Source: Candidatus Gastranaerophilales bacterium
GTDB taxonomy: Bacteria > Cyanobacteriota > Vampirovibrionia > Gastranaerophilales > Gastranaerophilaceae
Length of the DNA: 64,000 nucleotides
NCBI GenBank assembly: GCA_947589425.1
Contig: CANQAV010000001.1
Location: 62,001-126,000, forward strand
Direction of reading: 5' to 3'
Shown: one piece after another, positions 27,084-35,299 of the stretch
How the letters are laid out: every line of letters begins with the position of its first letter
How positions within the stretch are numbered: the stretch's first letter is position 1
Position numbers and translations under genes: made by a program
Notes under the pieces: model-generated
Told to the model about the DNA's origin: nothing
Databases searched by the model: none
Seen by the model: the letters and a program-made list of their open reading frames with translations, nothing else

Positions 27084-27389
27084 ATGAAAAATGCTGGAAC
27101 AAAAAAGCGGATTAAAGAACACGGAATCGTTGCAAAGCTGATATTCAAAGGCTACAAAATTGACGAAATTGCAAAAGAATTGAACTATTCGAAATCAACC
27201 GTCAGAAACAGGATTAATGACCTGTTTAAAAAATACAATGCAAAAAATATGGTGGATTTTATACTCGGTGTTATGGGAGAAATTATTGAAAACAATAAAA
27301 TATTAATTGCGGCGCAGGAGGAAAAAATAAGAAGCATGTCCCAAAAAATTGAAAAACTTGAAGGTGAACTAAAAAAGTCCAAAGCATGA
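27084..27389 (+). CDS. small HTH DNA-binding protein with coiled coil
   Basis: A 101-residue protein. The N-terminal half is a LuxR/sigma-region-4-like HTH (IVAKLIFKGYKIDEIAKELNYSKSTVRNRINDLFKKY). The C-terminal half is a Glu/Lys coiled coil (ILIAAQEEKIRSMSQKIEKLEGELKK) that should dimerise it. There is no receiver domain. It is transcribed divergently from the XRE gene under an inverted-repeat promoter and ends at a strong terminator. It probably regulates transcription; targets are unknown. Confidence 0.75.
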   Translation: MKNAGTKKRIKEHGIVAKLIFKGYKIDEIAKELNYSKSTVRNRINDLFKKYNAKNMVDFILGVMGEIIENNKILIAAQEEKIRSMSQKIEKLEGELKKSKA

Positions 27390-27422
27390 ACTCTTAACTT
27401 ATAACTCTCTGTTCTTCCGGAC

Positions 27423-27452
27423 AAGACCTTTTAACAAAAGGTCTTTTTTTTA
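27423..27452 (+). terminator. terminator of the small HTH gene
   Basis: A 10-bp perfect stem (27423-27432 with 27436-27445), a 3-base loop and a run of T. Confidence 0.85.
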
Positions 27453-27454
27453 TA

Positions 27455-28186
27455 TTAAAATCCCCCTAAAAGACTGCCTATATCAGGTCTGAGTATAAAA
27501 AAGACAATACAGCCCGCTAACAAAAAACCTACCAAAGAAAGAACAAAAAAGAGTATAATACCTTGACCTAAAGATTTTATAGCTTCCTTTTTTGACTCGG
27601 GCGATTTTTCACCATGCACCAAAAAATATTCAAGTTCTTTTCTTGTATATTCACCTTCATTTAAAAATTCAATATGGAAAAAATCAAAAACTCTAAAATA
27701 TTTTATAATATTATACAGATACTTGTGAAAAACCGGAGCATTAAATTTATCCGTAAAAAGTGAGTACCCTGATGTAAATTTTATTACTTCAGTACCTTCT
27801 TTAGGATATATTGAGCCACATAATTTGACACGATCAGATGCTATGAAATCTACTTCCAGCTTTAAATCTTTAATTTGTGATATTTTTATACTCTGCACCC
27901 AGGCGGTTTTAAATCTTTTTTTATATACAATATCAAAACCGTCGTTTTTTATTAAAATATCAGATACATAGTATTTTTTTGCTTTACAAACTTTATAAGT
28001 AAGCCAAAAGCAAGCAATTATCTGGAAAGATAACACGGACGAACAAAAAATTATAAGAAACGGTAATTGTCCGTTTATATATATAATTATTGACTGGAGC
28101 ACGGGAAATATAAGCACAGTAACCACTAAAATAATTTGGGAAGGCACATTGTTAATTGTTAATTTTTTCAAAGGTTTTTCATTCAT
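27455..28186 (-). CDS. membrane protein with PH-like middle domain (paralogue of next gene)
   Basis: A 243-residue protein. It has two N-terminal membrane helices (about 15-65), a soluble domain (about 70-205) and one or two C-terminal helices (GIILFFVLSLVGFLLAGCIVFF). The soluble part shows the pattern KKYYVSDILIKNDGFDIVYK, with a later FHKYLYNIIKYFRVFDFFHIEFLNEGE. The same pattern occurs in the adjacent gene, so the two are diverged tandem copies. The layout resembles bacterial PH-domain membrane proteins; I know no function. Start and stop overlap the upstream gene by 4 bases. Confidence 0.7.
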   Translation of the reverse strand: MNEKPLKKLTINNVPSQIILVVTVLIFPVLQSIIIYINGQLPFLIIFCSSVLSFQIIACFWLTYKVCKAKKYYVSDILIKNDGFDIVYKKRFKTAWVQSIKISQIKDLKLEVDFIASDRVKLCGSIYPKEGTEVIKFTSGYSLFTDKFNAPVFHKYLYNIIKYFRVFDFFHIEFLNEGEYTRKELEYFLVHGEKSPESKKEAIKSLGQGIILFFVLSLVGFLLAGCIVFFILRPDIGSLLGGF

Positions 28187-28773
28187 TGTTTACCAAATCT
28201 CCTTATATATTCAAGTTTTACTTCCATAGATTCATTTGCATTATTAATTTCAAGTTCAAAATTAGGAAAAGTACGCAGCATGGCAACAGTATTAAACAAC
28301 CTTTGGAGCGAATAATCCTGAGGTGTTGAATATGGCGGAATTGTACCAAATTCAAAGATTTTATCGGAATTATTCAGATAAATAAGTCCTTGAAAATTAG
28401 ATACATACATTCTCTTAAATGGGTTTTCAGGGTAGAGAGTATCAAAATAAACACACAAATAAAGCCTTTTAATATTTGTTTTATATATTTTTTCTTTTTT
28501 TACGGTTTTATTTGCGCTTTTATAAATTATCTCCAGACATTCGTCATAAATTAAAATTTCAGATGCATAAACTGTTTTATCAAAATAATAATTTCTTGAT
28601 TTTATAATGTCATAAAGGGTATAGCATATAGAAAAACTCAAAAATATAACAAGATAAAAAGAATTAAATTCGTTTCTTAAAAACCAGCATGTATAAATAC
28701 ACAAAGCAAGAAAAAGCGTAATCAATATTTCATGCCACAATGATATTCTTGAATGCAATTTTACTTTTTTCAT
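28183..28773 (-). CDS. membrane protein, paralogue of 27455-28186
   Basis: A 196-residue protein with two N-terminal membrane helices (ILITLFLALCIYTCWFL, FYLVIFLSFSICYTLYDI) and a soluble domain. YYFDKTVYASEILIYDECLEIIYK and LQRLFNTVAMLRTFPNFELEI align with the downstream gene, but the C-terminal helices are missing. It is coupled to that gene by a 4-base overlap. The function is unknown; the two may form a hetero-oligomer. Confidence 0.7.
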   Translation of the reverse strand: MKKVKLHSRISLWHEILITLFLALCIYTCWFLRNEFNSFYLVIFLSFSICYTLYDIIKSRNYYFDKTVYASEILIYDECLEIIYKSANKTVKKEKIYKTNIKRLYLCVYFDTLYPENPFKRMYVSNFQGLIYLNNSDKIFEFGTIPPYSTPQDYSLQRLFNTVAMLRTFPNFELEINNANESMEVKLEYIRRFGKQ

Positions 28774-28834
28774 TTACAGCGCCCGTATATAAAACCAAAC
28801 AGTTTAATTATACACTTTTTTAAAAAACAAAAAA

Positions 28835-29761
28835 CTATATTTTGGATGATTTTATGTAAAGCATTTTTTCAATGCATTTGCGGGCAGGGGAAGCAATTTC
28901 TTCTTTGATATCAATTTCGTTATTTTCATTTAATAAAACATTGTAAATGTCTTCAAGAGAATTATGCTTCATATTCGGGCAGACAATATTATCTTTGATT
29001 AAAATAAACTCTTTTGACCAATTTTCATTTTTTGAATCACGGTTTAATCTGTCACAGACACCTTTTTCGGTTGCAATTACAAATCTTTTTGATTTTGTTT
29101 TTTTGGAATAATCCATAATTTCTTTTGTTGAGCCGACAAAATCCGCAAGTTTTATAACCTCTCCATGGCATTCCGGATGAGCTAAAATCAAAGCGTCGGG
29201 ATATTTTTCACGGGCAGATAATACATCTTCTTTTCTTATTCTTAAATGTGTCGGGCAAAAACCGTTATAGGTAATAACTTCAACATTTTTTAATTTACTT
29301 TCAACATATTTTCCGAGATATGTATCGGGAACAAACAAAACCTTGTCAACTCCGAGGCTTTGAACAACTTCAATTGCGTTTGAACTTGTTGCGCAAATAT
29401 CAGAGTGCGCTTTTATTTCAGCCGTTGAATTAATGTAGCAAACAACGGGAATATTTGGATAATTCGCCTTAAATGCCTTAAGCTCGTCTATATTTATCAT
29501 ATCCGCCATAAGACAGCCCGAAGCCAAATTCGGAAGAAGCACTTTCTTTTGGGGAGATAACAATTTTGCGCTCTGCGCCATAAAATAAACACCTGCAAAC
29601 ACAATAATATCAGCATCCGTTTTAGATGCCATTTTGCTCAAATACAATGAATCGCCCACAAAATCGGAAACTTCATCAATCTCAATATTTTGATAACAGT
29701 GCGTTAAAATTATAGCGTTTTTTTCTTTTTTAAGTTTATTTATCTTGTTAATTATATCCAT
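28835..29761 (-). CDS. nadA: quinolinate synthase
   Basis: A 308-residue NadA that condenses iminoaspartate with dihydroxyacetone phosphate to quinolinate in de novo NAD synthesis. The three Cys ligands of the 4Fe-4S cluster are visible in NLASGCLMAD, ICATSSNAIEV or LAHPECHGEV, and IVCPNMKHNSL. The N-terminal AIILTHCYQ and the repeated triad architecture fit. nadB and nadC are not nearby. A PnuC-like transporter gene 2.8 kb away offers a salvage route. Confidence 0.95.
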   Translation of the reverse strand: MDIINKINKLKKEKNAIILTHCYQNIEIDEVSDFVGDSLYLSKMASKTDADIIVFAGVYFMAQSAKLLSPQKKVLLPNLASGCLMADMINIDELKAFKANYPNIPVVCYINSTAEIKAHSDICATSSNAIEVVQSLGVDKVLFVPDTYLGKYVESKLKNVEVITYNGFCPTHLRIRKEDVLSAREKYPDALILAHPECHGEVIKLADFVGSTKEIMDYSKKTKSKRFVIATEKGVCDRLNRDSKNENWSKEFILIKDNIVCPNMKHNSLEDIYNVLLNENNEIDIKEEIASPARKCIEKMLYIKSSKI

Positions 29762-29843
29762 TTTAGTTCCGCTTCAAGCGCTAAAATGCGCAAAATGATT
29801 ATTTTAATTAAACTACATAAATGAAAACAGTCAACAAAATTTA

Positions 29844-31199
29844 TTATTTTTGAAAATCTTTAAAAGCTTTGGGAAGATTTTTATTAAAAGAAATTAACGC
29901 CGTATCCTGATGATTTGTTTTATTTTTTTCAAGATGATTGTAGCGATATTGTGTCCAGAGCCTTGTAATTAAAGAAAGAATAAAACCCATAAAAACAAGC
30001 GAGAACAGATAAGGTACAAGGGAAGTCACCGCTTTTTGATTTAATAATTTTTTAAATTCATCCTTAGGGTTTGTATTTTTTTCGCTCGCCAATTTTTTTG
30101 CAATTGCGGAAATTTCTTCCCTTTTGGGGACAAAAAGTTTATTAGAACTGTCTTTTTTAATTAAATCGGGGAATATATTTTTCTTATTAAGAGATTTAAT
30201 GAATGCTTTTTCAAAAAGTTCGCTTCCGAATATAGTATAAAATACAACAAGAGGAACCCTTGTCCAAACTTCATAAACATCAAGCTTGCCCCTGTCTGAT
30301 GCTGCTTTTGAATATCCGAATAATCCCAAAATTGCGGTTAGACCCAATTGTCCCTTGGAAAGGGCGAGTTTGCCGTTATTGTTTGCAAAATCAAAACTTA
30401 TTGAGCTTAAAAAATTGTTCGCTTTTTCATTGATAAGCCCTTTTTTATTCAATTTTTGAGCAAGGGTTTTACCGGGCTCTAATATTGCTTTTGAAAGATT
30501 TTGAAGTTTTTGGGATTTATGACCCGAAACAGCCAATAAAGAGCCTAAGCCAACCGATACTCCCGAATATATCAAAGCACGCTTCAATTGTTTTTTTGAA
30601 CTTTTTTCAACACGCTCCTGCTGGGCTTTGTCTTCTTTTTCGTTTTTATTTTTATCTAAATTTGCAATATTATTGAAATTGCTCTTTTTAAAAGTTTTCA
30701 GGGTAAAAAGATTTTTTGCAAAACTCAGGGTATATTCCGCAATCGGAATTATTGCACAAGAAAGAACTATGCCCGCTTTTGTTGCTATTGCTCTTTTTTT
30801 AATATCGTTTGTAAGCAAAGTATTTTTTGAAATTTCCTTTAAAGACTTTGGAATTTGTTCATTGATTACATTTCTTAATTCTTTTGGCTGGAACTTTTTA
30901 AATATTGTATTTCTGAACAGTTTTTCGCCCAAAACGGGAGATGCAAAATAAAAAATAGCTGATTCTAAAAATTCAAGAAAGCTCATCTCGGCAAAATCTT
31001 CTTTACTGCGTGAAAAAACCGCTTTTGGAAACCAATTTGTTGCGGTATCTTGAATAAATCTTGTTGAAGAGAGGTTTTCCTGCGACCTGATAAAAATATC
31101 CGCAGCTTTTGAAACACCGTTTAAAGAAGAAAACAAAGGGTCATTAATGCCTTTAAAATTTTGCTTTGCCGTATTTATTTTATTGTCTGTTATTATCAT
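29844..31199 (-). CDS. hypothetical multi-helix membrane protein with FKG N-terminal motif
   Basis: A protein of about 451 residues with several hydrophobic helices (about 65-85, 140-160, 210-230, 310-330, 390-415) and Lys/Asn-rich loops. Near the N-terminus it carries KINTAKQNFKGIND, which resembles the N-termini of other proteins in the window. It is not recognised. The frame also has a TTG at 31205, but ATG 31199 sits 8 bases after GGGA. The gene follows a terminator and a tiny Met-rich ORF on the same strand. Confidence 0.65.
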   Translation of the reverse strand: MIITDNKINTAKQNFKGINDPLFSSLNGVSKAADIFIRSQENLSSTRFIQDTATNWFPKAVFSRSKEDFAEMSFLEFLESAIFYFASPVLGEKLFRNTIFKKFQPKELRNVINEQIPKSLKEISKNTLLTNDIKKRAIATKAGIVLSCAIIPIAEYTLSFAKNLFTLKTFKKSNFNNIANLDKNKNEKEDKAQQERVEKSSKKQLKRALIYSGVSVGLGSLLAVSGHKSQKLQNLSKAILEPGKTLAQKLNKKGLINEKANNFLSSISFDFANNNGKLALSKGQLGLTAILGLFGYSKAASDRGKLDVYEVWTRVPLVVFYTIFGSELFEKAFIKSLNKKNIFPDLIKKDSSNKLFVPKREEISAIAKKLASEKNTNPKDEFKKLLNQKAVTSLVPYLFSLVFMGFILSLITRLWTQYRYNHLEKNKTNHQDTALISFNKNLPKAFKDFQK

Positions 31200-31212
31200 T
31201 TCCAATTTCCCA

Positions 31213-31248
31213 AAATAAAAAAACTACCCTTTAGTTCAAGGGTAGTTT
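31213..31248 (-). terminator. terminator downstream of Met-rich peptide gene
   Basis: An 11-bp stem (31221-31231 with 31238-31248) with a 6-base loop, followed on the minus strand by TTTTATTTT. The opposite strand also has a short T-run. Confidence 0.8.
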
Positions 31249-31280
31249 TTAAGTGAATATATTAAACCGAATTAACTCAA

Positions 31281-31364
31281 TCACATATGACAACTACCCG
31301 ATAAGATGCACATCATCATATCGCTCATCATCATATTCATCATTTGTTGAGTATAAAGTGTCAT
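31281..31364 (-). CDS. 27-residue Met-rich micro-protein
   Basis: A short frame of 27 codons plus TGA. It contains 10 Met, mostly in clusters (QQMMNMMMSDMMMC), two Cys and a His at the end (GSCHM). AAGGAAG is 6 bases before the ATG. Upstream are TTGACA and TAGTGT 17 bases apart, and a strong terminator lies 33 bases downstream, so it looks like a complete one-gene unit. Dense Met with Cys/His suggests soft-metal (copper) binding or a methionine-sensitive leader, both inferences. The hydrophobic Met/Ile/Leu content could also suit a membrane peptide. Confidence 0.5.
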   Translation of the reverse strand: MTLYTQQMMNMMMSDMMMCILSGSCHM

Positions 31365-31387
31365 TAATCTTCCTTTTATGTAAAATA

Positions 31388-31416
31388 ACACTACTCTAAA
31401 ACTTAAATAATGTCAA
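31388..31416 (-). promoter_or_regulatory. promoter of the Met-rich peptide gene
   Basis: Minus-strand TTGACA (31411-31416) and TAGTGT (31388-31393) with a 17-base spacer. The predicted transcript starts about 15-20 bases before the ATG. Confidence 0.5.
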
Positions 31417-31491
31417 TATGTTAAATTCAAAACATTGTTAATATTTTTTGTTTAAACTACAATTTATATGTAATTTAATCGGGAGAAAACC

Positions 31492-32574
31492 GTGACAAAA
31501 GTACTTGTTGGACTATCCGGCGGAGTAGACAGCAGTGTCTGCGCTCTTATTTTAAAAGAACAGGGTTATGAAGTCGAAGGCGCTACAATGGCAATATGGG
31601 GCGACAGAGATATAAAAACATCTTTAAACCCCGAAAGAAAAAAAGGCTGTTTCGGACCGGATGAAAAAGAAGATATTGAAGAAGCAAGAAAAATTGCACA
31701 AAAGCTTGATATTCCATATCATGTCATAGATTGCCAAAAAGAATATGAAGAAATAGTTTTAAAATATTTTAAATCGGAATATTTAAAAGGCTCAACTCCA
31801 AACCCCTGTATAAGATGTAATTCTTTAATTAAATTCGGAGTTCTTCCAAGAATTGCAAAAAATTCAGGCATTGAATTTGATAAATTTGCAACCGGACATT
31901 ATGCAAGAATTGAAAAAGAAAATGACAGATATGTTATAAAAAGAGGTCTTGCGCATAATAAAGACCAATCTTATTTTTTATACAGACTTACTCAGGAACA
32001 ATTAAAAGATATTATCCTTCCTTTGGGAAATTATACAAAAGATGAAATAAGAGAAATTGCAAAGCGCCATGGTTTGGAAGTTGCGCAAAAGCCCGACAGT
32101 CAGGACTTCTATGGCGGAGATTATAACGAGCTTCTTGATGTTAAAGAAAAAGAAGGAAACATCGTAGATACCAAAGGAAATATTTTAGGAGTACACAAAG
32201 GAATTTGGAATTATACGATAGGACAGAGAAAAGGGCTTAAAATATCAGCAAGCGAGCCCTTGTATGTTTTATCTTTGAATAAAGAAAGAAATGAAGTTGT
32301 AGTCGGATTTTTGGATGAAACTTTCAAAAAAAGTCTTATCGCAGGTGATTTAAACTATGTTTCATATCCTGATACGGAAGATGAATTCAGGGCATTTGCA
32401 AAATTCCGCTCAACTCAGATGCCCCAAAAGGTGACCGTAAGAAAAATTAATCGGGATAAAATTGAAATAATATTTGACGAATATCAAAAATCAATCGCTC
32501 TCGGACAATCTGCGGTTGTATACGATAGCGAAGAAAGAGTTATTCTGGGAGGAATAATAGAGAGTACAAAATAA
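31492..32574 (+). CDS. mnmA: tRNA-specific 2-thiouridylase
   Basis: A 360-residue MnmA that thiolates U34 of tRNA for Lys, Glu and Gln. The PP-loop (VGLSGGVDSSVCALIL) is at the N-terminus. The catalytic Cys pair is in PNPCIRCNSLIKF and in KPDSQDFYGGDY, where most MnmA proteins have SQDICF. The position usually holding the second catalytic Cys therefore reads Phe-Tyr here, which deserves checking. The rest (ATGHYARIE, DQSYFLY, GQRKGL) is typical. The start is GTG behind GGGAG. The tRNA-Gln(TTG) gene at 60 kb encodes a likely substrate. Confidence 0.9.
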   Translation: MTKVLVGLSGGVDSSVCALILKEQGYEVEGATMAIWGDRDIKTSLNPERKKGCFGPDEKEDIEEARKIAQKLDIPYHVIDCQKEYEEIVLKYFKSEYLKGSTPNPCIRCNSLIKFGVLPRIAKNSGIEFDKFATGHYARIEKENDRYVIKRGLAHNKDQSYFLYRLTQEQLKDIILPLGNYTKDEIREIAKRHGLEVAQKPDSQDFYGGDYNELLDVKEKEGNIVDTKGNILGVHKGIWNYTIGQRKGLKISASEPLYVLSLNKERNEVVVGFLDETFKKSLIAGDLNYVSYPDTEDEFRAFAKFRSTQMPQKVTVRKINRDKIEIIFDEYQKSIALGQSAVVYDSEERVILGGIIESTK

Positions 32575-32576
32575 CA

Positions 32577-33266
32577 TCATTGTTTAGAAATCTCATTTTT
32601 CCATTTTATAAAGAAATAAACCGCCAATATTAAATAAACAAGCCACATTATGAGCGTTGAAGCATATTGCTTGTTTATCGTATATATATTAAACCACATA
32701 ATTACAGCGGCAAAATTAACCAAAAACCATACAATCCACTGTTCAATACATCTTTTAAAAGTTAAATATTGACCCAGAATTGAAAACCCGGTTACGACCG
32801 AATCCAACAAAGGAGAAGATGCTCCGCTAAGTTTAATAATGATATATATAAAAAATGTAAGTAAAATGGTTAAAAAACCAAACATTACCCTTTGAATATT
32901 ATTGAGTTTTGACTTCACAATTTCGTTTTTTTCTTTATTTAAGTTTTTTTTCCAGCTGAATATCCCTAAAATTTGCAAGGGGAGAAAATAGAGAGCATAC
33001 AACCCCAAATTACCGTACAAACCGTTTTTATAACAAATTAAACAATAAAAAAATGTGCCTGCGACACCGATATAATAACAATATACCTTTCCTTTTCCCG
33101 CAAAAAGGGTATATGTAATTCCGCACAAAGAAGAAATGACGGCAATCAAGCTGTCATTACTCATATAAGAAATAAGACAAACGCAAAAAATAATAAAAAG
33201 ATAAAAAAAACGCTCAAATTTGTTATAAAACTTAATTTCGGACTTAAAATAATTAATAAGATTCAT
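32577..33266 (-). CDS. PnuC-like nicotinamide riboside/vitamin transporter
   Basis: A 229-residue, about seven-helix membrane protein of the PnuC/SWEET-like family. The recognisable region is LDSVVTGFSILGQYLTFKRCIEQWIVWFLVN, near the substrate site, with YGLYALYFLPLQILGIFSWKK earlier. PnuC proteins facilitate uptake of nicotinamide riboside; relatives PnuT and PnuX carry thiamine and riboflavin. Proximity to nadA favours an NAD precursor, but the substrate is not proven. It ends 2 bases from mnmA on the opposite strand. Confidence 0.82.
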   Translation of the reverse strand: MNLINYFKSEIKFYNKFERFFYLFIIFCVCLISYMSNDSLIAVISSLCGITYTLFAGKGKVYCYYIGVAGTFFYCLICYKNGLYGNLGLYALYFLPLQILGIFSWKKNLNKEKNEIVKSKLNNIQRVMFGFLTILLTFFIYIIIKLSGASSPLLDSVVTGFSILGQYLTFKRCIEQWIVWFLVNFAAVIMWFNIYTINKQYASTLIMWLVYLILAVYFFIKWKNEISKQ

Positions 33267-33290
33267 GTTTTAATTATAATTGTTTTGTAA

Positions 33291-34280
33291 ATGAAAATAT
33301 CGGAAATTAATAAAAATATAAGTTTTCAAGGAGCATTAAACAACAAGTTCCTTTTGAAAAGCCTTAAGACAATAGCGGAACACCCCGCAACTTTCACTGC
33401 GGGTACAGCCCTTGTGATGTCAAGCATTATAAGACCCGCTGCGATTTCGCTGACTCCCAAAACAGATAAAGAAAATAAAAAATATGCGATATCGGATTCA
33501 ATATCATCAGGTCTTACAAAATTTTTAATAGCCGAAGCTTTTGCTCTTCCCGTTGAAAATGCCGTTAAAAATATCAATAAAAACCCGCAGGAATTTTTAA
33601 ACAAAGAAACGATAAAGAATCTTAAAGAAGAAGGCAAAGAACTTTTGAATTCAAAGAATTATAACTTTGCATCCCAGCTCATAAAAAATGCTCCGAATTT
33701 AATCAGTGCCATACCGAAATCTGTTATCGGAGTTGCCCTGATACCTTTTGTTAACAGTATTTTATTTCCTCAAAAACCCGAAAAAAAAGGAAACGACCTG
33801 ACTTTTAAGGGAATTAAAAATCCTATGAATGAGCCTGTTCAAAAGATTTTTAATTCAAGTTCATTTCAAAATTTTGTCAAAAAACACAGCGCAAAAGATA
33901 GCAATATCACAAGAGATATAACCCTTTTAACGGACGGGCTTCTTGCTTTAACATCCGTTATAAGCACAAAAAAATCAAAAAAAATTGAAGAAAAAAGGAA
34001 AAATCCTCTTATTTATAACAAGCTTTTTACAACCGCAATAAGTATGCTCTTTGGTTTTAAGGCAGATGAATTAATTCAAAAAAGCACAAAATCTTTCATT
34101 GAAAAATTTAAACAGGCAAATATAAACAACCCCGAACTTAAAAAATATATTCAAGGCATTAATATATTAAGACCGACATTAATTTTTGCTTTGATATATT
34201 ATGGATTTTTGCCCGTGATATCAACATTTGTCGCCGATAAAGCGGATAAAATAGGGTATAAATTAAACAAGAACAACTAA
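33291..34280 (+). CDS. hypothetical membrane-associated protein with ISFQG N-terminal motif
   Basis: A 329-residue protein beginning MKISEINKNISFQGALNN. It has hydrophobic stretches at about 35-55, 75-90, 140-160 and 290-315, separated by Lys/Asn-rich parts, and a second LTFKGIKNP inside. It resembles the 29844-31199 protein in style (N-terminal motif, several amphipathic helices, basic loops) but not clearly in sequence. I recognise no family. The TATAAT at 33275-33280 is 10 bases before the ATG and there is no Shine-Dalgarno sequence. Confidence 0.65.
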   Translation: MKISEINKNISFQGALNNKFLLKSLKTIAEHPATFTAGTALVMSSIIRPAAISLTPKTDKENKKYAISDSISSGLTKFLIAEAFALPVENAVKNINKNPQEFLNKETIKNLKEEGKELLNSKNYNFASQLIKNAPNLISAIPKSVIGVALIPFVNSILFPQKPEKKGNDLTFKGIKNPMNEPVQKIFNSSSFQNFVKKHSAKDSNITRDITLLTDGLLALTSVISTKKSKKIEEKRKNPLIYNKLFTTAISMLFGFKADELIQKSTKSFIEKFKQANINNPELKKYIQGINILRPTLIFALIYYGFLPVISTFVADKADKIGYKLNKNN

Positions 34281-34291
34281 AAAATGATGTA

Positions 34292-35299
34292 CTACTTATT
34301 TACCCAGCTTTTTGCAAACCTATTGCGCTCTTTTATTTTTTTATCAAAAAAATAGCTCTTTTTATCTTTTTTGGCAAAAATTTCAACCAGGGAATAAAAA
34401 ATATAGTTAAAAAAATGAAAAATTTTATTAAAATAAAAAACCGCATCATCCAATATTGTATATCTTTTTCCTTCAAGAGTGCGTGCAATTTTAGCCGATA
34501 TCAAAGATGAATATTTTATATTTTGCAAAATGGTATTGATTTCATATTTAACCCTTGCAATACAATCTTTACCCAGTAACAGCCTGCGAGGCAATTTTTC
34601 GTTTTCGGTTGTATTTATAATACATTTCATAGCTTCAGTTAAATCATTAATATAATTTCGTCTTAAATTAATAATTTGAGTATTTACAAAATTATATTCG
34701 CTATATTGGGTTTTGTACTTTTTCTTACCTTTTCCGATATTTGAAGGGTACAACCCCGGCTCAACACACATAACCCTGCAATTAAAATTTTGAGTTTCAA
34801 GCCACAAAACCGAAGTCAGACCCTCCAGCGCGTGTTTTGAAGAAGAATATGCACAGCCGAATGTGCGTGGTACAAGACCGATTACTGATGTACAGTTTAT
34901 TATTGTTCCTTTGTTATTCTCTCTGAAATAAGTAATAAGCGCTTTACAGGTATTAAATGCTCCCCAGTAATTTGTCTCCATTACTTCACGAACTTCTTCT
35001 GCGGAAGTTTCTTCAAAAGTTTCATAAGATGAAATTCCGGCAAAATTCGCAAGTACGTCAATACCGCCGAATTTTTCGATTGCTTTTTTAATCCCAAAAA
35101 CAATTTCGGCAGGTTTTGTTACATCAACGCTAAGAGCATATAGATTAGACCCCCCCCTCAAACTTTCATCAAAGGAAGGTATACTCCTTGAACACGCAAC
35201 AACATTATAGTTGCGCTTCAACAATTCTTTACATAATTCATGCCCGATACCGCTTGAAGCGCCTGTTACAAACCAGGTTTTAATCTTGTTTTTATCAAT
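34292..35299 (-). CDS. short-chain dehydrogenase/reductase, apparent ATT start
   Basis: An SDR with the Rossmann motif KTWFVTGASSGIGHELC, catalytic Ser (INCTSVIG), YxxxK (CAYSSSKHALEG) and NAG-like LANFAGISS; about 335 residues, including a C-terminal extension of ~110. The first ATG/GTG/TTG-type codon in frame (TTG 35224) lies after the NAD(P)-binding loop, so it cannot be the true start. Upstream, the frame is open only to 35323 and offers ATT (35299) or ACG (35308). ATT gives DKNKIKTWFVTG and overlaps the MenD-like stop by 5 bases. The substrate is unknown; the context suggests surface-glycan or small-molecule synthesis. Confidence 0.8.
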   Translation of the reverse strand: MDKNKIKTWFVTGASSGIGHELCKELLKRNYNVVACSRSIPSFDESLRGGSNLYALSVDVTKPAEIVFGIKKAIEKFGGIDVLANFAGISSYETFEETSAEEVREVMETNYWGAFNTCKALITYFRENNKGTIINCTSVIGLVPRTFGCAYSSSKHALEGLTSVLWLETQNFNCRVMCVEPGLYPSNIGKGKKKYKTQYSEYNFVNTQIINLRRNYINDLTEAMKCIINTTENEKLPRRLLLGKDCIARVKYEINTILQNIKYSSLISAKIARTLEGKRYTILDDAVFYFNKIFHFFNYIFYSLVEIFAKKDKKSYFFDKKIKERNRFAKSWVNK

